Origin: Sphingosinicella sp. LHD-64
Lineage (GTDB): Bacteria > Pseudomonadota > Alphaproteobacteria > Sphingomonadales > Sphingomonadaceae
NCBI RefSeq assembly: GCF_031157375.1
Contig: NZ_JAVIFV010000001.1
Location: forward strand, 248,001 to 312,000
Direction of reading: 5' to 3'
Length of the DNA: 64,000 nucleotides
Shown: positions 56,412 to 64,000 of the stretch, piece by piece
Layout of the letters: each line of letters starts with the position of its first letter
Numbering within the stretch: position 1 is the first letter of the stretch
Made by a program: the position numbers and the translations under genes
The notes under the pieces: model-generated
Told to the model about the DNA's origin: nothing
The model's input: only the letters and a program-made list of their open reading frames with translations
Databases searched by the model: none

Positions 56412-58208
56412 TCAGGCCCGCGCCATCGCCTCGGCGGCGATCATCCGCGCCTCGTAATCGAGCCCGACCGCCCGCAGCGCCCGGATGATCCGGAAGAAAT
56501 AGCGCGGCGGCACGCCGGACCAGTCGGGCGTCTGCATCGCGAGGCCGGCGAGGAGTGCGACGGTGCCTGGCCGCCGTTCCCGCGCCGCGCGGTCGATCGC
56601 GTCGGTCCAGATGTCGGTGCCGCCGACCTCCAGCCCGGCGGCCTGCGCGAGCTGCTGGCCCTCGGCATCGCTGATCCGCCCGAGGCCGACCAGCGCGCCG
56701 ACCAGTAGCTGAGAGCGCTGCTTGTCGGCGCTCTCGTCATTGCCGATGAAGGTCCCGACCCGGCCCGCGCTCATGTCGACCGCGGGGCGCGGCGATCCCA
56801 GCGCCAGCATCGCCCAGGCGCGGTCGTCGCCGCCGTCCTGCACCACCGCTGCCCAGCGCGCCGCATCCGCGTCGAACCCGGCCGAGAGCATTGCGGAGAC
56901 CAGGTTCGGCGCATCGCCCGCATAATCGGACGCGGCGGGAATGCGCGTCGCCGCGCCCGCGGTGAGGATCAGCCGGGCGTAGCGCTCGCGAAGGTCGGTC
57001 GGCTCGGTCCAGAGCGTGCGCAGGGCGGTCACGCGGTCGCCCGGGCTGCCGCCGACCCAGGCGGTGCGCAGGCGCGCCCCGATCGTCCCGCCGGTTTCGG
57101 CGACGTCGGTCTGGTCGAGGATCAGGCTGTGGATCTCGCCGAGCGAGTGCGAGGAAAAGACACCGAGCGCCGCGGCGACCGACGCAGCCTGGAGGCGCTG
57201 GTCGAGCGGCACCATCGGCGCGCGCGCGAACCAGGCCTGGACCCGCGGGCCGGCACCGGCGAGCAGGTTTTCCGGAACGGCCGTGCCCGTCGCGCTGGCG
57301 AGGCCGAAGCGCCAGGGGGTCAGCGTCTCGACGCCGTCCCAGACGATCGCGACCGAGCGGCGGGTCTCGGCGCCGGCGCCGACGACCTTCTCGGCCAGCG
57401 CAAGGTCGATGCTGCGCGAGCCTTCGCCGCGCCGCGCCTGGTCGATCAGTGCCGCCGCGCGGGCAGGCTCGCTCTCGAGCGACGCGCACATCGCCTCGGC
57501 CAGCGTCCACACCATATCGCGCGACAGCTGCCTGGCCGGGCCGACCAGCGGGCAGAGCGCGGCGGGATCGGCGGTCGCCAGCGCAGCCTGCCCCGCGACC
57601 TCGATCATCCGCGGCGTGTAGAATTCCTGATCGACCGACTGGACGAGCATCCGCGCGCCATCGGCCTCGCCCATGCGCAGCAGCAGGTCGGCACGTTCGG
57701 CCACCCAGTCGACCGGATTGACCCCCGCCGGCGCCGCCACCCGCGACAGCAGCGCGCGGCGGAGCAGGATCGAGGTCCAGCGCGACGGAAGCGGCGCATC
57801 GAGCCGGCGCATCACCTGCGCGAGCAGCGCGCCCTGATTCGGCCCGAAGGCGTCGCGGCCGAGGCCGTAATTTCCGGGCTCCAGCGGCCCGACGAGGTCG
57901 ACCGGGCGGGCACGGCCCTCGGGAATCGTGAAATAGTTGACCGGCTGGAGGTCTTCCGGTGGCGGCACGTCCTCGCCCTCGCCGATCTCGGGAAGCGGCA
58001 GCGGCGGGGCGATGACCGGAACCGGCGCGCCCGGCTGCGACGGCGCCGGCGACTGGCCCGGCGCCTTCGGGGCCGGCGGTGGCAGGGCTTCGGGGTCGCC
58101 GAAGCCTTCCGGCAAAAGCGATTCGGGCGCTTCCTGGCTGAGCGCCGGGATCGCGACGAGCAACGCCGCGCCGGCGAGCAGCAGCGCCCTACCGGGCCAG
58201 GATGTCAT
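56412..58208 (-). CDS. Large exported protein of unknown function
   Basis: A 598-residue protein with an N-terminal signal peptide (LLLAGAALLVAIPALSQ). Residues 30-75 form a Pro-rich low-complexity linker (PAPKAPGQSPAPSQPG); the rest is mostly alpha-helical with repeated Ala/Leu-rich helices, compatible with a helical solenoid scaffold. I do not recognise a family. It lies directly upstream of xerD-accA and overlaps the small membrane-protein gene by 20 bases, so the four are likely one operon. A periplasmic role linked to division or envelope is inference from context only. Confidence 0.75.
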   Translation of the reverse strand: MTSWPGRALLLAGAALLVAIPALSQEAPESLLPEGFGDPEALPPPAPKAPGQSPAPSQPGAPVPVIAPPLPLPEIGEGEDVPPPEDLQPVNYFTIPEGRARPVDLVGPLEPGNYGLGRDAFGPNQGALLAQVMRRLDAPLPSRWTSILLRRALLSRVAAPAGVNPVDWVAERADLLLRMGEADGARMLVQSVDQEFYTPRMIEVAGQAALATADPAALCPLVGPARQLSRDMVWTLAEAMCASLESEPARAAALIDQARRGEGSRSIDLALAEKVVGAGAETRRSVAIVWDGVETLTPWRFGLASATGTAVPENLLAGAGPRVQAWFARAPMVPLDQRLQAASVAAALGVFSSHSLGEIHSLILDQTDVAETGGTIGARLRTAWVGGSPGDRVTALRTLWTEPTDLRERYARLILTAGAATRIPAASDYAGDAPNLVSAMLSAGFDADAARWAAVVQDGGDDRAWAMLALGSPRPAVDMSAGRVGTFIGNDESADKQRSQLLVGALVGLGRISDAEGQQLAQAAGLEVGGTDIWTDAIDRAARERRPGTVALLAGLAMQTPDWSGVPPRYFFRIIRALRAVGLDYEARMIAAEAMARA

Positions 58209-58362
58209 TCGTCACGTCCTGTTCGATACGCTGGGTCGGCACCTCGGTGTCCCTGAGGCCCAAATAGATCAGGACGCCGACCAGCAGCACGAGGATGAGG
58301 AGAAGGATGATCCCGACCGGCGAACGGCGGCGGCGAGGCGGACCAAAATCGTAACGAGCCAT
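58189..58362 (-). CDS. Small single-pass membrane protein
   Basis: A 57-residue protein with a basic N-terminus (MARYDFGPPRRRRSP), one strong transmembrane helix (VGIILLLILVLLVGVLIYLG) and a short polar tail (RDTEVPTQRIEQDVTNDILA). AAAGGCCGGCC precedes the ATG. It overlaps the start of the large exported-protein gene by 20 bases, so both are probably translated together. Topology follows the positive-inside rule with the tail outside. No family recognised. Confidence 0.75.
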   Translation of the reverse strand: MARYDFGPPRRRRSPVGIILLLILVLLVGVLIYLGLRDTEVPTQRIEQDVTNDILAR

Positions 58363-58407
58363 GGCCGGCCTTTTGCCCCAGCCCGGCGCGCTCTGTATAG
58401 CCCCCGC

Positions 58408-58956
58408 ATGCCCGATACATCCGCCCTTTCCGACAAATCGCCCGAGAAGGCGATCGTCCTGGTCGGCCTGATGGGTGCGGGCAAGTCGACGGTGGGACGG
58501 CGGCTGGCGGCGCGGCTCGGCCGGCCCTTCTTCGACGCCGATGCCGAGATCGAGACGGCGGCGGGGATGACCATCGCCGAAATCTTCGAGAGGTTCGGCG
58601 AAGCGCATTTCCGCGACGGCGAGCGCCGGGTGATGGCACGGCTGATCGACGGGCCCGCCGGCGTGATCGCGACCGGCGGCGGCGCCTTCGCCGACGATGC
58701 GACCCGGGCACTGATCCTCGAACGGGGGGTGGCGGTGTGGCTGGACGCCGACATCGCCACGCTCGCGGAGCGGGTCGGCCGGCGCGACCATCGCCCGCTG
58801 CTCAAGGATCGGGATGCCGCCGAAGTGCTGAGCGAACTCGCCGGGCGGCGCAACGCGGCCTATGCCGAAGCGCATGTCACGGTCCGCAGCGGCCGCGGCT
58901 CGATCGAGAAGACCGTGGACGCCATCCTCGCCGCGCTGGCGGGGCATGCCCACTGA
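58408..58956 (+). CDS. aroK: Shikimate kinase
   Basis: Fifth enzyme of the shikimate pathway, phosphorylating shikimate with ATP. The 182 residues have the P-loop GLMGAGKST (about 19-27), the substrate-binding Asp in DADAEIE, RDGERRVMARL, and ATGGGAF. The R-lid (RRDHRPLLKD) is present. It is divergent from the small membrane protein by 45 bases. In many proteobacteria aroB follows directly; here repeats follow instead. Confidence 0.95.
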   Translation: MPDTSALSDKSPEKAIVLVGLMGAGKSTVGRRLAARLGRPFFDADAEIETAAGMTIAEIFERFGEAHFRDGERRVMARLIDGPAGVIATGGGAFADDATRALILERGVAVWLDADIATLAERVGRRDHRPLLKDRDAAEVLSELAGRRNAAYAEAHVTVRSGRGSIEKTVDAILAALAGHAH

Positions 58957-58962
58957 GATCGT

Positions 58963-59083
58963 CAGCCCAGCGAAGCATGTCCTGAGCGCCTGCCTTGCAG
59001 GCAGTCGAAGGGGCTGGGGTCTCAGGTCGACAATGACATCAAGCCTGGATGTCGCCGAGATGCCAGCCTGCGCCGGCATGACG
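58963..59083. repeat. Repeat-rich spacer after aroK
   Basis: This stretch is made of repeat pieces: a CAGCCCAGCGAAGCATGTCC... element with a central GCCTGCC/GGCAGGC palindrome (58963-59019) and an ATGCCAGCCTGCGCCGGCAT half-element (59060-59083) of the GTCATGCCGGCG family. It lies between the aroK stop and the stop of the convergent antiporter (59088). No gene is supported here. Confidence 0.6.
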
Positions 59084-59087
59084 AAGG

Positions 59088-60872
59088 CTAGACGATTTCC
59101 CGATCGGCGAGCGGGTTGCCGGGACTGAACATCCGTTCCTTGAGCGCCTGCAGGTCGCCGGAGCTTTTCTGGATCTCGAGCCGCTCCCGGTCGCGGCGGC
59201 GATATTCCTCCTCGACCCGGTCGACCTCCTCCGGGGTGACGCAGAAGAGCGACAGCGCCTCGCGGCCCATCGCGATCGCCGATTCGAACATCTCCCGCAC
59301 CGCATGCCTGAGGTCGAGCGACGCGAACTCGATCAGCTGGCGCCGGTCGAAGACGCGCACGAACACCGCCGCATGCGGGAAGGCCTCGAGGATCGGCTGG
59401 AGCCGGTGCGCGGTGAGATCGGTGCCGTCGATGCAGAACAGGATCGCTTTCGCTTCCGCAGCGCCGGCGAGACGCAGCAGATCGATGCGCGTGCCGTCGC
59501 CATAATAGACCTTCATGCCGAAATTGCCGCTGAGCTCGATCTGGCTCGGCTTCGAATCGATGAGGGTCACGGGAATGCCCTTGGCCATCATCATCTGCGC
59601 GACCGTCTGGCCGAAGCGCCCGTAGCCGACGACGATCGCCTGGCTCGGGCCGGACATTTCGGGGCCTTCGAGATCGACCTGTCCGCCGCGCGACCAGCGC
59701 CGGTCGAGCCAGTCGTTCAGCATCATCAGGAAGGGCGTCGTCGCCATCGAGACGGTGACGATCGCGCTGAACAGGCTGGCCGCCGCCGGCTCGATCAGCA
59801 GCGCGCTCTGCGCCGCGGCGAACAGCACGAAGGCGAATTCGCCGCCCTGGCTCAACAGCAGGCCGAGCTTGATCGCCTTGCGCGGCGGCATCCGGAACAG
59901 ACGTGCGAGGCCGTAGAGGACGGCCGTCTTCACGACGATCAGGGCCGCGGCCATGCCGATCACGAACAGCGGCCGCTCGATGATCGCGCCCAGATCGAGC
60001 ATCATGCCGACCGAGACGAAGAACAGACCGAGCAGGATCGACCGGAACGGGTCGATGTCCGCCTCCAGCTCGTGCCGATAGGGCGAGTCGGCGAGCATCA
60101 CGCCGGCGATGAAGGCGCCGAGCGCGGTCGAGAGGTGGAGCGACTCCATCACCGCCGCGGCGGCGGCGACGGTGAACAGGCCGGCGACGATGAACAGCTC
60201 GCGCTCGCTGATCCGGCCGACCAGGCGGAACAGCGGGTTGATGAGGAAGCGTCCGGCGAGCACGAGACCGACGATCGCCCCGATCGTGTAGAGGCCCAGC
60301 ACCCAGCCCGGCGGCGCGGACGGATCGACGGGCGCGCGCGACAGGGCTGCGGTGATCGTGATGAGCGGGACGATCGACAGGTCCTGGAAGAGCAGGACGG
60401 AGAAGGCGCGCTCGCCCGCCGGCGTGTTGATCGAACCGTCGGAGCGCAGGCTCGGCAGCACCTGCGCCGTCGAGGACAAGGCGAGCGGGAGCCCGATCGC
60501 GAGCGCCGCGGCAGGGCTGAACCCGGTCGCGACGAAGACGACCGCGGAGATGGCGAGCCCGGCCACCGTCACCTGCAGCAAGCCGAGGCCGAAAATGGCA
60601 TGGCGCAGCCGCCAGAGCCGCTCGGGATGGAGCTCGAGCCCGACCAGGAAGAGGAGCAGCACGATGCCGAAATCGGCGATGTGCAGCATTCCCTCGGGCG
60701 CATTGACGAGGCCGAGGCCCGAGGGGCCGACCAGCGCACCGGCGACGAGATAGCCGAGCACCGCGCCGAGGCCGAGGCGCCGGAACAGCATCACGAAGGC
60801 CATCGCGGCGCCGAGCATGACGACGCCGTCGCGCAGCGCGAGGGCGACGGTCGCTCCCCCCTCCGCCGCCAT
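59088..60872 (-). CDS. KefB/KefC-type CPA2 antiporter with TrkA-N domain
   Basis: A 594-residue monovalent cation/proton antiporter of the KefB/KefC type. About twelve membrane segments carry LLLFLVGLELHPERLW and the KefC-like GLLLSQGGEFAFVLFAAAQS block; the cytoplasmic RCK domain has GYGRFGQ in its Rossmann fold and CIDGTDLTAHRL nearby. Kef systems release K+ under glutathione-adduct control; the glutathione-binding residues cannot be confirmed by eye. It shares one base with the end of the IscU-like gene upstream (TGATG) and differs clearly from the antiporter at 5028. Confidence 0.92.
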   Translation of the reverse strand: MAAEGGATVALALRDGVVMLGAAMAFVMLFRRLGLGAVLGYLVAGALVGPSGLGLVNAPEGMLHIADFGIVLLLFLVGLELHPERLWRLRHAIFGLGLLQVTVAGLAISAVVFVATGFSPAAALAIGLPLALSSTAQVLPSLRSDGSINTPAGERAFSVLLFQDLSIVPLITITAALSRAPVDPSAPPGWVLGLYTIGAIVGLVLAGRFLINPLFRLVGRISERELFIVAGLFTVAAAAAVMESLHLSTALGAFIAGVMLADSPYRHELEADIDPFRSILLGLFFVSVGMMLDLGAIIERPLFVIGMAAALIVVKTAVLYGLARLFRMPPRKAIKLGLLLSQGGEFAFVLFAAAQSALLIEPAAASLFSAIVTVSMATTPFLMMLNDWLDRRWSRGGQVDLEGPEMSGPSQAIVVGYGRFGQTVAQMMMAKGIPVTLIDSKPSQIELSGNFGMKVYYGDGTRIDLLRLAGAAEAKAILFCIDGTDLTAHRLQPILEAFPHAAVFVRVFDRRQLIEFASLDLRHAVREMFESAIAMGREALSLFCVTPEEVDRVEEEYRRRDRERLEIQKSSGDLQALKERMFSPGNPLADREIV

Positions 60873-61312
60873 CAGCGCACCCGCACCAGGGCGGCAGCCG
60901 CTTCGGTCGCCGCAGCCGCGGCATCGAAGGCAAGAAGAATCGAGCGATGACGCGCCGTTACCCGCCGGGCCTCGGAAAAGACCTCAAGTCCGGGCCAGTC
61001 CCCGGGATCCCCGCGCGCGCCCGTGAGATAGGCCGCGAACGCATCGCGGGCGGTCGCGAATTCCTCTCCGGTCCGGCCGATCGCCTCCCGGCCCATCAAG
61101 GCGGCCGAAGCCTGACCGAGCGCGCAGGCCTGCACCTCCTGGCGGAGGTCGGCGACCCTGCCCGCGCCGTCGACCACGACATCGACGACGACGCGGCTGC
61201 CGCAGACCGGCGAGGTGCGCTCCGCCGTTCCCTGCGGCGTCTCCAGCCGGCCGAGATGCGGGATCGCGCTGGCGAGACGGAGGATATCGCGGCTGTAGAG
61301 GGTGCTCACCAT
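60872..61312 (-). CDS. IscU/NifU-like iron-sulfur scaffold protein
   Basis: A protein of about 146 residues resembling the N-terminal scaffold domain of IscU/NifU. SPVCGSRVVVDV corresponds to the first Cys region and ACALGQASAALMG to the second; a third cysteine typical of scaffolds is not evident, so it may be a divergent carrier. The start is uncertain (61312, 61321 or 61348). It is translationally coupled to the KefB-type antiporter and lies 49 bases downstream of the uracil-DNA glycosylase stop on the same strand. Confidence 0.75.
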   Translation of the reverse strand: MVSTLYSRDILRLASAIPHLGRLETPQGTAERTSPVCGSRVVVDVVVDGAGRVADLRQEVQACALGQASAALMGREAIGRTGEEFATARDAFAAYLTGARGDPGDWPGLEVFSEARRVTARHRSILLAFDAAAAATEAAAALVRVR

Positions 61313-61361
61313 GGCCGGCATATAGGCGGCGATGCCATCGCGCGCCATGGCCCGGCGCGGC

Positions 61362-62012
61362 TCATTTCAGCATCAGTGCGCGGGCGAACACGGCCTCGAA
61401 CATGTCCGGGGTCAGCCGACCGGTATTCTGATTGTAGCGCGAGCAGTGATAGCTATCGATCAGCATGCGCCCGTCGGGCAGGCGATGCTCGGCGAGATGA
61501 CCGAAGCGACAGGCCGCCAGCCGTCCACCGGATGTTCGCACGGCCGAGCCGTGCGCGATCTGGCCGAGGGCGACGAGCACGCGCACGTTCGGCAATCGCG
61601 CCAGCGCCGCCTCGTAATAAGGTCGGCAGGTGGCAATCTCCGCGGGCAACGGCCTGTTCTGCGACGGCAGGCATTTGACGGAATTGAGGATGATGCAGCC
61701 AGTGAGACACAAGCTGTCGTCCGGCCGCTCCTCATAAGCTCCCGTCGCCAGCCCGAATTTCAGCAGTGTGGCGTAGAGCAGATGGCCGGCGTGATCCCCG
61801 GTGAACGGCCGCCCGGTCCGGTTCGCGCCCCACATGCCCGGCGCCAGGCCGACGATCGCGAGCCAGGCTGCGGGATCGCCGAACGCCGGCACCGGGGCAT
61901 TCCACCAGTCGGGATGCGCCGTCCTGAGCGCCGCGCGAAACGCCACCAGCCGCGGGCAGAGCGGGCAGTCGCGCGGCGCTTCGACGTCGGGGAGCGGGCT
62001 TCCGGGCGGCAT
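61362..62012 (-). CDS. Uracil-DNA glycosylase family 5 (UdgB-like)
   Basis: A 216-residue iron-sulfur uracil-DNA glycosylase. CPLCPRL near the N-terminus and later Cys in CIILNSVKCLPS and the ATCRPYYE segment would hold the 4Fe-4S cluster. Motif GLAPGMWGANRTGRPFTGD is the uracil-binding A motif; family 5 enzymes typically have Ala/Gly-rich GLAP here. The catalytic-loop motif is SYHCSRYNQNTGRL. It removes uracil, and possibly hypoxanthine, from DNA. Its start is 23 bases from the divergent folK start. Confidence 0.88.
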   Translation of the reverse strand: MPPGSPLPDVEAPRDCPLCPRLVAFRAALRTAHPDWWNAPVPAFGDPAAWLAIVGLAPGMWGANRTGRPFTGDHAGHLLYATLLKFGLATGAYEERPDDSLCLTGCIILNSVKCLPSQNRPLPAEIATCRPYYEAALARLPNVRVLVALGQIAHGSAVRTSGGRLAACRFGHLAEHRLPDGRMLIDSYHCSRYNQNTGRLTPDMFEAVFARALMLK

Positions 62013-62035
62013 GTTTAGCGTCTAGGCGGCAGGAC

Positions 62036-62545
62036 ATGGCGACGACAAGCTATGCGATCGCGCTCGGCTCGAACCGGCGCCACGGCCGCCACGGCGCGCC
62101 GGCCGACGTCGTGCGCGCAGGGTTGGAGGCGCTCGCCGGACTGGGGAAGATCGAAGCCGCCTCCGCGATCCGCGCGACACCCGCGCTCGGCCCGGCCGGC
62201 CGCGGCTTCGCCAATGCCGCCGCCCTCCTCGCCACCGACCTCGCACCCGACGATCTGCTCGACGCGCTGAAGGCGATCGAGCGGCGCTTCGGCCGGCGCG
62301 GCGGGCGGCGCTGGGGCCCGCGCGTGCTCGATCTCGACATCCTGCTCTGGTCGGAGGGACCGTGGGGCGGCCCCGGGCCGATCATCCCCCACCCCGCGTT
62401 CCGCACGCGGGCCTTCGTCCTCGATCCGCTCGCCGAGATCGCGCCCGGCTGGCGCGACCCGATCGGCGGCCTCAGCGTCCGTCAGCTGCATGCGCGGTTG
62501 ACCGCGCCCCGCCCCGCGCACGCGCCCGATCGCTCGCGCCCTTAG
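62036..62545 (+). CDS. folK: Hydroxymethyldihydropteridine pyrophosphokinase
   Basis: HPPK of the folate pathway, transferring pyrophosphate from ATP to 6-hydroxymethyl-7,8-dihydropterin. The 169 residues start YAIALGSNRRHGRHG, and the signature RWGPRVLDLDILLW with the two Mg-binding Asp is intact, followed by IPHPAFRTRAFVLDPLAEIAPG. The C-terminus is a basic, low-complexity tail. AGGAC precedes the ATG. Confidence 0.95.
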   Translation: MATTSYAIALGSNRRHGRHGAPADVVRAGLEALAGLGKIEAASAIRATPALGPAGRGFANAAALLATDLAPDDLLDALKAIERRFGRRGGRRWGPRVLDLDILLWSEGPWGGPGPIIPHPAFRTRAFVLDPLAEIAPGWRDPIGGLSVRQLHARLTAPRPAHAPDRSRP

Positions 62546-62552
62546 CCGCGGG

Positions 62553-62614
62553 CGTGAATCAGGCTCGCGCCGATATCGAGACCGGGATTCACGTTTCGGG
62601 CTTTAGCCTGAAAC
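62553..62614. repeat. Nested inverted repeats between folK and tRNA-Lys
   Basis: CGTGAATC (62553-62560) and GATTCACG (62586-62593) form an outer stem; directly after it, GTTTCGGGCT (62593-62602) pairs with AGCCTGAAAC (62605-62614) with one G-T wobble. No T-run follows, so termination is doubtful. It may be a palindromic repeat or a processing signal before the tRNA. Confidence 0.5.
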
Positions 62615-62641
62615 GATCCTGGTCTAGGTGACGCGCACGAG

Positions 62642-62717
62642 GGGCCCTTAGCTCAGTCGGTAGAGCAACTGACTTTTAATCAGTAGGTCGCTGGTTCGAA
62701 TCCAGCAGGGCTCACCA
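62642..62717 (+). tRNA. tRNA-Lys (TTT)
   Basis: A complete cloverleaf can be drawn: the acceptor stem GGGCCCT pairs with AGGGCTC (one G-U pair), the D arm contains AGCTCAGTCGGTAGAGC, the anticodon stem ACTGA/TCAGT holds loop CTTTTAA with anticodon TTT, and the T arm reads CTGGTTCGAATCCAG. The discriminator is A at 62714, and CCA is encoded (62715-62717). TTT reads both Lys codons. Confidence 0.97.
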
Positions 62718-62731
62718 TCCATCCCGGATTT

Positions 62732-63211
62732 TCAGGACTTGCGCGGCGTGTCGCGGCTGACCGCGTTGCGTCGGCCTTCCGCTTCCTCGAATTCCCAGAC
62801 CGACATCAGCCTGCCGAGCCACATCCCGCCGCCGACCGCGGCGAAGAAGAACAGCGTCTGCCACATATGGCCCGGCACGATGACATCCTCCAGCGTTCCC
62901 TCGCTCCAGAGCAGCCAGTAGAAGCACAGGCTGAGGCCAGCGAGCATCAGCATCTGCACGACGATCAGCCGCAAGCCGAGGGCGGGCGTGATGACGAAGT
63001 CGCCGGGGTCCTTCGCGTCGGTGAGCCATGCAGCACCCGTGTTGAACACGAACAAGCCGGTGAAGATGCCGATCACGAGCCAGACCGCAAAGGACAGCAG
63101 GTCGTCCTCACCGAAAAAGCCGAAAAACAGAATGACCAGCATCCCCGTGATCGCCGCGGGGATGAGCCACATGACCAGCCCGATGGCGGCGCTTTGCGCG
63201 ATCTTGAGCAT
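62732..63211 (-). CDS. Four-helix membrane protein of unknown function
   Basis: A 159-residue integral membrane protein with about four helices (roughly residues 8-30, 38-58, 80-100 and 118-136). The loop after helix 2 reads NTGAAWLTDAKDPGDFV, and the cytoplasmic C-terminus is polar (EAEGRRNAVSRDTPRKS). No family is recognised. It stands alone between tRNA-Lys and the cyclase gene, on the minus strand. Confidence 0.7.
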   Translation of the reverse strand: MLKIAQSAAIGLVMWLIPAAITGMLVILFFGFFGEDDLLSFAVWLVIGIFTGLFVFNTGAAWLTDAKDPGDFVITPALGLRLIVVQMLMLAGLSLCFYWLLWSEGTLEDVIVPGHMWQTLFFFAAVGGGMWLGRLMSVWEFEEAEGRRNAVSRDTPRKS

Positions 63212-63254
63212 CCCCGCTCCCCGTGGACGAACGCTATCGCAACGGCGCCCCGAG

Positions 63255-64000
63255 TCAACGCGCGGCGCGGGTCAGCCGGTACATCGGGAACTGGCCGTAA
63301 TTCTTGGCGAGCTGGATGCGCCCGACATAGCGGCAGGCGAAGCGCTCCCCCGCCTCCAGCGCGACGATCGCCGCGAACGGCTCGGTCACGAACACCGCGC
63401 CCGGCGGCGTCACCGGCTCGATCCGCGCCGTCTTCGAGACTTCGGTGCCGTAGAAGGTGGTGCGGCCGGTGATATGATCGACGGTGCGATAGGCCGGGCC
63501 GTAATGGACGCCGATCCGCATCCCGCCCGTCCCGTCGAGGCCCAGCGTCGCATAGTCGAACAGGGCGAGCGCGTCCTGAAGCTCCAGTGCGATCTGGGCG
63601 GCCAACGGCGCGCTCGCCGTCACCGCGTAGAGCGCGTCACCCCAGCTGTTGCGGCAGGCAACGCCCTCGCCATGCCCGTCGAGCACGCCGGCCACGACCC
63701 GCATCACCCCGTCCCAGAATGCGGGCAGCGCCGTCTCCTTGAGCGTCGAGAAGCCGGCGAAATCGGTGAACAGGATCGCGGCGAGGCTGCGCTGGTAGGG
63801 GCTGCGCACGCGCGGATCGGGCCGGACGAGGCCGCGATCGATCGGCCCGGGCGCCACGATCGCGCTGCGCCCGCCCCGCGTCTCCCAGGCGGCGACGTCG
63901 ACACCCGTGCCCGCGTCACCGTCGGCGGCGACGCCGTCCCAGACCGCCACCTGGAGCGATTCGGCGCCGAGATGCTGGGCGCGAAGCCGCGCCAGTCCCA
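63255..64000 (-). CDS. Adenylate/guanylate cyclase-domain protein (5' end outside window)
   Basis: C-terminal 248 codons of a class III nucleotide cyclase protein; the frame is open to position 64000, so the N-terminus lies beyond the window. The upstream segment (LARLRAQHLGAESLQVAVWD) resembles the TRAFs-binding-type region found in front of such domains. The cyclase core starts at ILFTDFAGFSTLKE, with metal-binding Asp, and includes NSWGDALYAVTASAPLA, with the second Asp, then MRIGVHYGPAYRT. It could make cAMP or cGMP, or be a degenerate sensor; the substrate-specifying residues are not clear by eye. Confidence 0.82.
   Translation of the reverse strand, partial: GLARLRAQHLGAESLQVAVWDGVAADGDAGTGVDVAAWETRGGRSAIVAPGPIDRGLVRPDPRVRSPYQRSLAAILFTDFAGFSTLKETALPAFWDGVMRVVAGVLDGHGEGVACRNSWGDALYAVTASAPLAAQIALELQDALALFDYATLGLDGTGGMRIGVHYGPAYRTVDHITGRTTFYGTEVSKTARIEPVTPPGAVFVTEPFAAIVALEAGERFACRYVGRIQLAKNYGQFPMYRLTRAAR

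Noticed and set aside
58943-59086. Short ORF (reading MPTEIVS) after aroK considered as an aroB pseudogene
   Set aside because: Only a few codons precede repeat sequence; no AroB motif is visible, so it is listed only as a weak finding.
58363-60933. Long minus-strand ORF running through aroK and the KefB-type gene
   Set aside because: Only the last 57 codons (58189-58362) have protein-like character and a ribosome binding site; the rest is a shadow.

Overview
The window looks like a contiguous stretch of core chromosome from a GC-rich alphaproteobacterium, most likely a sphingomonad (order Sphingomonadales). The pointers are the CckA hybrid kinase, the PopZ/DUF2497 polar protein, the eukaryote-like NADP isocitrate dehydrogenase, the pcm-tolC-popZ-valS neighbourhood, Flp pilins, and LexA boxes of the alphaproteobacterial type (GTTC-N7-GTTC). 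Almost every base is coding. There are no rRNA genes, transposase genes, prophage genes or CRISPR arrays, and one tRNA gene (Lys).

Layout. 1-3493 (minus): rpsB-tsf and psd-pssA, with a small LexA-box-controlled membrane ORF between them on the plus strand. 3637-6827 (plus): icd and a CPA2 antiporter. 6824-10087 (minus): alaS and an ASCH-like protein. 10244-15981: an EF-G paralogue, a GltP/DctA-type symporter, a GST and a Bcr/CflA exporter. 16017-18878: recA with its SOS box, a decayed dehalogenase, an alpha/beta hydrolase and a lone receiver protein. 18948-23257 (minus): dapA-smpB-DUF2062-cckA. 23363-29630: a lytic transglycosylase, greB, an AraC regulator, a membrane protein, a lipoprotein, ppk2 and a secreted metallopeptidase. 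29676-38267: aspS, rnd, an I78 inhibitor-like lipoprotein, a gamma-carbonic anhydrase, a spermidine-synthase fusion, a PLP decarboxylase and hemB. 38312-40880 (plus): a lipid kinase, a WYL-like protein, and a leader peptide with attenuator before aroG. 40887-51135 (minus): a secreted protein, MATE, valS, an S9 peptidase, popZ, tolC and pcm. 51388-54456: a methyltransferase-fold protein, GT87, mutT and two flp pilins. 54530-58362 (minus): accA, xerD, a large exported protein and a small membrane protein. 58408-64000: aroK, a KefB-type antiporter, an IscU-like protein, a family-5 uracil-DNA glycosylase, folK, tRNA-Lys, a membrane protein and a cyclase fragment.

The most notable observations are regulatory or structural. 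(1) A perfect alphaproteobacterial LexA box lies inside a TTGACT promoter in front of a 62-codon single-helix membrane protein between rpsB and pssA, a candidate SOS-induced division inhibitor or damage-response peptide. (2) A 24-residue leader peptide rich in Trp/Tyr/Phe, followed by a terminator and a competing pairing, precedes the DAHP synthase gene: a textbook-looking aromatic amino acid attenuator. (3) valS carries two palindromic repeats of intergenic type inside its reading frame, one adding about 36 residues to the catalytic core. (4) One palindromic repeat supplies the stop codons of both convergent neighbours greB and the AraC-type regulator. (5) Two 17-base palindromes spaced 22 bases apart lie just upstream of the methyltransferase gene. 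Several families of short palindromic repeats recur across the window, usually touching stop codons.
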